Positions 61,830 to 64,000 of a stretch of DNA of 64,000 nt are shown here, in pieces; the first letter of the stretch is position 1, and each line of letters begins with the position of its first letter. This stretch comes from Hyphomicrobiales bacterium (GTDB lineage: Bacteria > Pseudomonadota > Alphaproteobacteria > Rhizobiales > Rhizobiaceae): NCBI GenBank assembly GCA_900467685.1, contig UBQX01000015.1, forward strand, positions 16,656 through 80,655, given 5' to 3'. The notes beneath the pieces were generated by a model. It was given only the letters and a program-made list of their open reading frames with translations. It made no database searches and was not told the DNA's origin. A program made the position numbers and the translations under genes.

Positions 61830-62729
61830 CTAGAACTTCGGCGGTGGAACACCTGCCTTGCGATATGCGGCCTTGACCGTATTGGCCATCAGCATGGCAA
61901 TGGTCATAGGGCCGACACCGCCGGGAACGGGGGTGATGACGCCAGCCACCTGCCTGGCGTCCTCGAAGGCCACATCACCCACCAGACGCGACTTCCCTTC
62001 ACCCTTTTCGGGCGCGGGCACGCGGTTGATGCCGACATCAATGACCGTCGCGCCCGGCTTGATCCAGTCTGCCTTGACCATTTCCGCACGGCCCACCGCC
62101 GCGACGAGAATGTCCGCGTTGCGGCAGACCGCAGGCAGATCCCTGGTGCGCGAATGCGCGGTCGTGACCGTCGCATTGGCAGCCAGCAACAGTGCCGACA
62201 TCGGCTTTCCGAACAGGTTGGAGCGGCCGATGACGACGGCGTTGAGGCCGGAGAGATCGTCGCCATGGACGCGGCGAACAAACACCATGGCGCCTGCCGG
62301 CGTGCAGGAGACGAGACCGCCATCAAGATCACCGGTTGCCACCTTGCCGGCATTGACGACGTGGAGGCCGTCGACATCCTTTTCCGGCAGGATGGACTGG
62401 ATGATCGGATCGCAGTTCAGATGTTTCGGCAACGGCAATTGCACCAGGATGCCATGGATGCTCTGATCGCCGTTCAGAGTTTCGACGAGGTTCGCGAGTT
62501 CCGCCTGCGTCGTCTCCGCCGGCAGCGTGTGCTGGACGGACTTGAAGCCACATTCCTTCGCCATGCGGCTCTTGGCGCCGACATAGGCGTGGCTCGCCGG
62601 ATCGTCGCCGACAATGATGACGGCAAGGCCTGGGGTAACAGAGGCGGTAGCCTCCAGCACCGACGTTGCCGCCTTGACGCTTTCGATCACTTCGGCAGCG
62701 ACCTGACGTCCATCGATAATCTCGCCCAT
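61830..62729 (-). CDS. folD: bifunctional methylenetetrahydrofolate dehydrogenase/cyclohydrolase
   Basis: A 299-residue FolD that interconverts 5,10-methylene-, methenyl- and 10-formyl-tetrahydrofolate with NADP. The catalytic YxxxK is in [15 protein letters not shown] near residues 51-56, followed by [16 protein letters not shown] and the Rossmann GRSNLFGKP region. The C-terminal [15 protein letters not shown] is intact. It is 3 nt downstream of purU, so the pair makes formate and tetrahydrofolate from one-carbon units. With etfA next door this suggests a demethylation (betaine/sarcosine-like) context upstream of the window. Confidence 0.95.
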   Translation of the reverse strand: MGEIIDGRQVAAEVIESVKAATSVLEATASVTPGLAVIIVGDDPASHAYVGAKSRMAKECGFKSVQHTLPAETTQAELANLVETLNGDQSIHGILVQLPLPKHLNCDPIIQSILPEKDVDGLHVVNAGKVATGDLDGGLVSCTPAGAMVFVRRVHGDDLSGLNAVVIGRSNLFGKPMSALLLAANATVTTAHSRTRDLPAVCRNADILVAAVGRAEMVKADWIKPGATVIDVGINRVPAPEKGEGKSRLVGDVAFEDARQVAGVITPVPGGVGPMTIAMLMANTVKAAYRKAGVPPPKF

Positions 62730-62732
62730 CGC

Positions 62733-63617
62733 TCAGCCCATCCGTTCGGAGACATAGGATCCCGGACTTGCGGGGAAGACGATCGTGCGGTTGCCGTTCA
62801 TAAAGACGCGGTGATGGATATGGGCATGGATGGCGCGGGCGAGAACCTGGCTCTCCACATCACGCCCGATCGAGACATAGTCGGCCGCCGATTGCGCATG
62901 CGTGATGCGGGCCACGTCCTGCTCGATGATCGGACCTTCGTCGAGATCGGCCGTCACATAATGTGCCGTCGCGCCAATCAGCTTCACGCCACGTTCGAAG
63001 GCCTGCTTGTAGGGGTTCGCACCCTTGAAGGAAGGCAGGAAGGAGTGGTGGATATTGATCACCCGTCCGGACATCTTCTTGCAGATATCGTCGGAGAGAA
63101 CCTGCATGTAGCGGGCGAGCACGATCAGTTCCGCACCCGACTGCTCCACAATGCCCATCAACCGTGCTTCCGCCTCCGGCTTGTTGGCCTTGGTGACGTT
63201 GACATGGTGGAACGGGATGTCGTGGTTGACGACGACCTTCTGGTAGTCGAAGTGGTTGGAGACGACGCCGACGATGTCGATGGGCAGCGCGCCGATCTTC
63301 CAGCGATAGAGAAGGTCGTTGAGGCAGTGCCCGAAACGCGACACCATCAGCAGAACCTTCATCTTGGCGTCGCCATCGTGGAACTGGGACACCATCTTGA
63401 ATGTCTTCTTGATCGGCTCGAATTCCGCGGAAATCTCTTCAATCGTCGCGCCTTCCTGGCTGGCAAAGGTCAGGCGCATGAAGAACATGCCCGTATCCAT
63501 ATCATCGAATTGCGAAGAATCGACGATGTAGCAACCCTTCGCCGCAAGGAAACCGGTGATGGCGGCAACGATACCGCGTGTAGAATGGCAGGAAACTGTG
63601 AGGATATAGGTCTTCAT
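62733..63617 (-). CDS. purU: formyltetrahydrofolate deformylase
   Basis: A 294-residue PurU that hydrolyses 10-formyltetrahydrofolate to formate and tetrahydrofolate. The N-terminal ACT domain ([20 protein letters not shown]) is followed by the formyltransferase-type domain with the catalytic His/Asp in [20 protein letters not shown] and [17 protein letters not shown]. It is in an operon with folD (3-nt gap). Expected role is recycling of folate during methyl-group catabolism. Confidence 0.95.
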   Translation of the reverse strand: MKTYILTVSCHSTRGIVAAITGFLAAKGCYIVDSSQFDDMDTGMFFMRLTFASQEGATIEEISAEFEPIKKTFKMVSQFHDGDAKMKVLLMVSRFGHCLNDLLYRWKIGALPIDIVGVVSNHFDYQKVVVNHDIPFHHVNVTKANKPEAEARLMGIVEQSGAELIVLARYMQVLSDDICKKMSGRVINIHHSFLPSFKGANPYKQAFERGVKLIGATAHYVTADLDEGPIIEQDVARITHAQSAADYVSIGRDVESQVLARAIHAHIHHRVFMNGNRTIVFPASPGSYVSERMG

Positions 63618-63657
63618 GTTGCGATCCGTGGAGCCTTGTTTCGGGGTGTGCGACGAC

Positions 63658-63677
63658 CGCCCGGTCGAGGCCGGGCG
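63658..63677 (-). terminator. stem-loop after the etfA gene
   Basis: A 7-bp perfect stem CGCCCGG/CCGGGCG with a TCGAGG loop in the 92-bp gap between etfA and purU. No T run is present, so it may be a partial terminator. Confidence 0.5.
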
Positions 63678-63709
63678 ATCGGAGTATGAATGTGGCAGGC
63701 AAGATCAGA

Positions 63710-64000
63710 TCAGAGCGCCTTTTCAAGCTCGGGCAGAGCCTCGAAGAGGTCTGCGACGAGGCCGTAGTCGGCGACCTGGAAGATCGGGGCTTCCTCGTCC
63801 TTGTTGATGGCGACGATGACCTTCGAGTCCTTCATGCCGGCGAGGTGCTGGATGGCGCCGGAGATGCCTGCGGCGATGTAGAGTTCGGGCGCCACGACCT
63901 TGCCGGTCTGGCCGACCTGCCAGTCGTTCGGGGCGTAGCCTGCGTCGACGGCAGCGCGCGATGCGCCAACGGCCGCACCGAGCTTGTCGGCGACGGGCAG
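63710..64000 (-). CDS. etfA: electron transfer flavoprotein alpha subunit, C-terminal part
   Basis: Partial: 96 residues at the C-terminus, with the start beyond the window edge. The segment [20 protein letters not shown] and the following [20 protein letters not shown] are the FAD-binding signature of the alpha subunit, ending [20 protein letters not shown] before the stop. With the beta subunit it carries electrons from acyl-CoA or dimethylglycine/sarcosine-type dehydrogenases to the ETF-quinone reductase. Confidence 0.95.
   Translation of the reverse strand: MPVADKLGAAVGASRAAVDAGYAPNDWQVGQTGKVVAPELYIAAGISGAIQHLAGMKDSKVIVAINKDEEAPIFQVADYGLVADLFEALPELEKAL

Noticed and set aside
61785..63689. 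A 634-codon open frame on the plus strand
   Set aside because: It is antisense to folD and purU, both of which have full family motifs.

Overview
The window looks like chromosome or megaplasmid DNA of an alphaproteobacterium of the Rhizobiales (Rhizobium/Agrobacterium/Shinella-like). This is inferred from the GC-rich codon use, the catBCA order with a divergent LysR gene, the alr/dadA-Lrp arrangement and the folD-purU-etfA block. Species cannot be fixed from sequence alone. No rRNA, tRNA or CRISPR array was seen. Most of the window is an accessory catabolic region with many transport systems and nine one-component regulators.

Layout. (1) 0-9.2 kb: a flavin-dependent monooxygenase, amidase, SnoaL-like protein, aldehyde dehydrogenase, LysR and AraC regulators, a VOC protein and an APC permease; four copies of one 20-bp imperfect palindrome lie in front of these genes. 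(2) 9.2-12.3 kb: an amine-oxidation set (ornithine cyclodeaminase-like, Rid-family and DAO-family proteins). (3) 12.3-16.1 kb: the catechol branch, LysR<>catB-catC-catA, with an ATAC-N7-GTAT operator. (4) 16.1-26.5 kb: a LysR gene divergent from a tight operon of an intradiol dioxygenase variant, maleylacetate reductase, a five-gene Liv-type ABC importer, an FAD phenol hydroxylase and a hydroxyquinol 1,2-dioxygenase. (5) 26.5-34.7 kb: an IS30-family scar, then a Baeyer-Villiger monooxygenase fused to an esterase, a GMC oxidoreductase, an AraC regulator, an aldehyde dehydrogenase and an SDR. (6) 35-50.3 kb: a regulator built from a winged helix and an ABC-type solute-binding domain, then dehydrogenases, two YCII proteins, a Gfo/Idh/MocA oxidoreductase, a PRISE-like reductase, a further hydroxyquinol dioxygenase and maleylacetate reductase, and a sugar-type importer with a fused ATPase-permease. 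(7) 50.3-51.4 kb: a recombination scar (truncated VOC gene, truncated integrase) beside a toxin-antitoxin pair. (8) 51.8-57.6 kb: LysR, an NMT1-like importer and adenine deaminase. (9) 57.9-64 kb: backbone-like genes: decayed dadA, alanine racemase, Lrp, DUF3237 and esterase genes, folD, purU and the end of etfA.

How the genes fit together. Three ring-cleavage routes converge on 3-oxoadipate: catechol (catABC) and two hydroxyquinol routes (dioxygenase plus maleylacetate reductase). The final steps (PcaD, PcaIJ, PcaF) are not in the window. The most unusual unit is region 6, where a sugar/cyclitol-type importer and four oxidoreductases lie in one run with hydroxyquinol cleavage genes. This suggests a polyhydroxylated cyclic compound or phenolic derivative being converted to hydroxyquinol; the substrate is unknown. 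Other notable points are the HxH to HxQ iron-ligand change in one intradiol dioxygenase, the monooxygenase-esterase fusion, and the shared operator of region 1.
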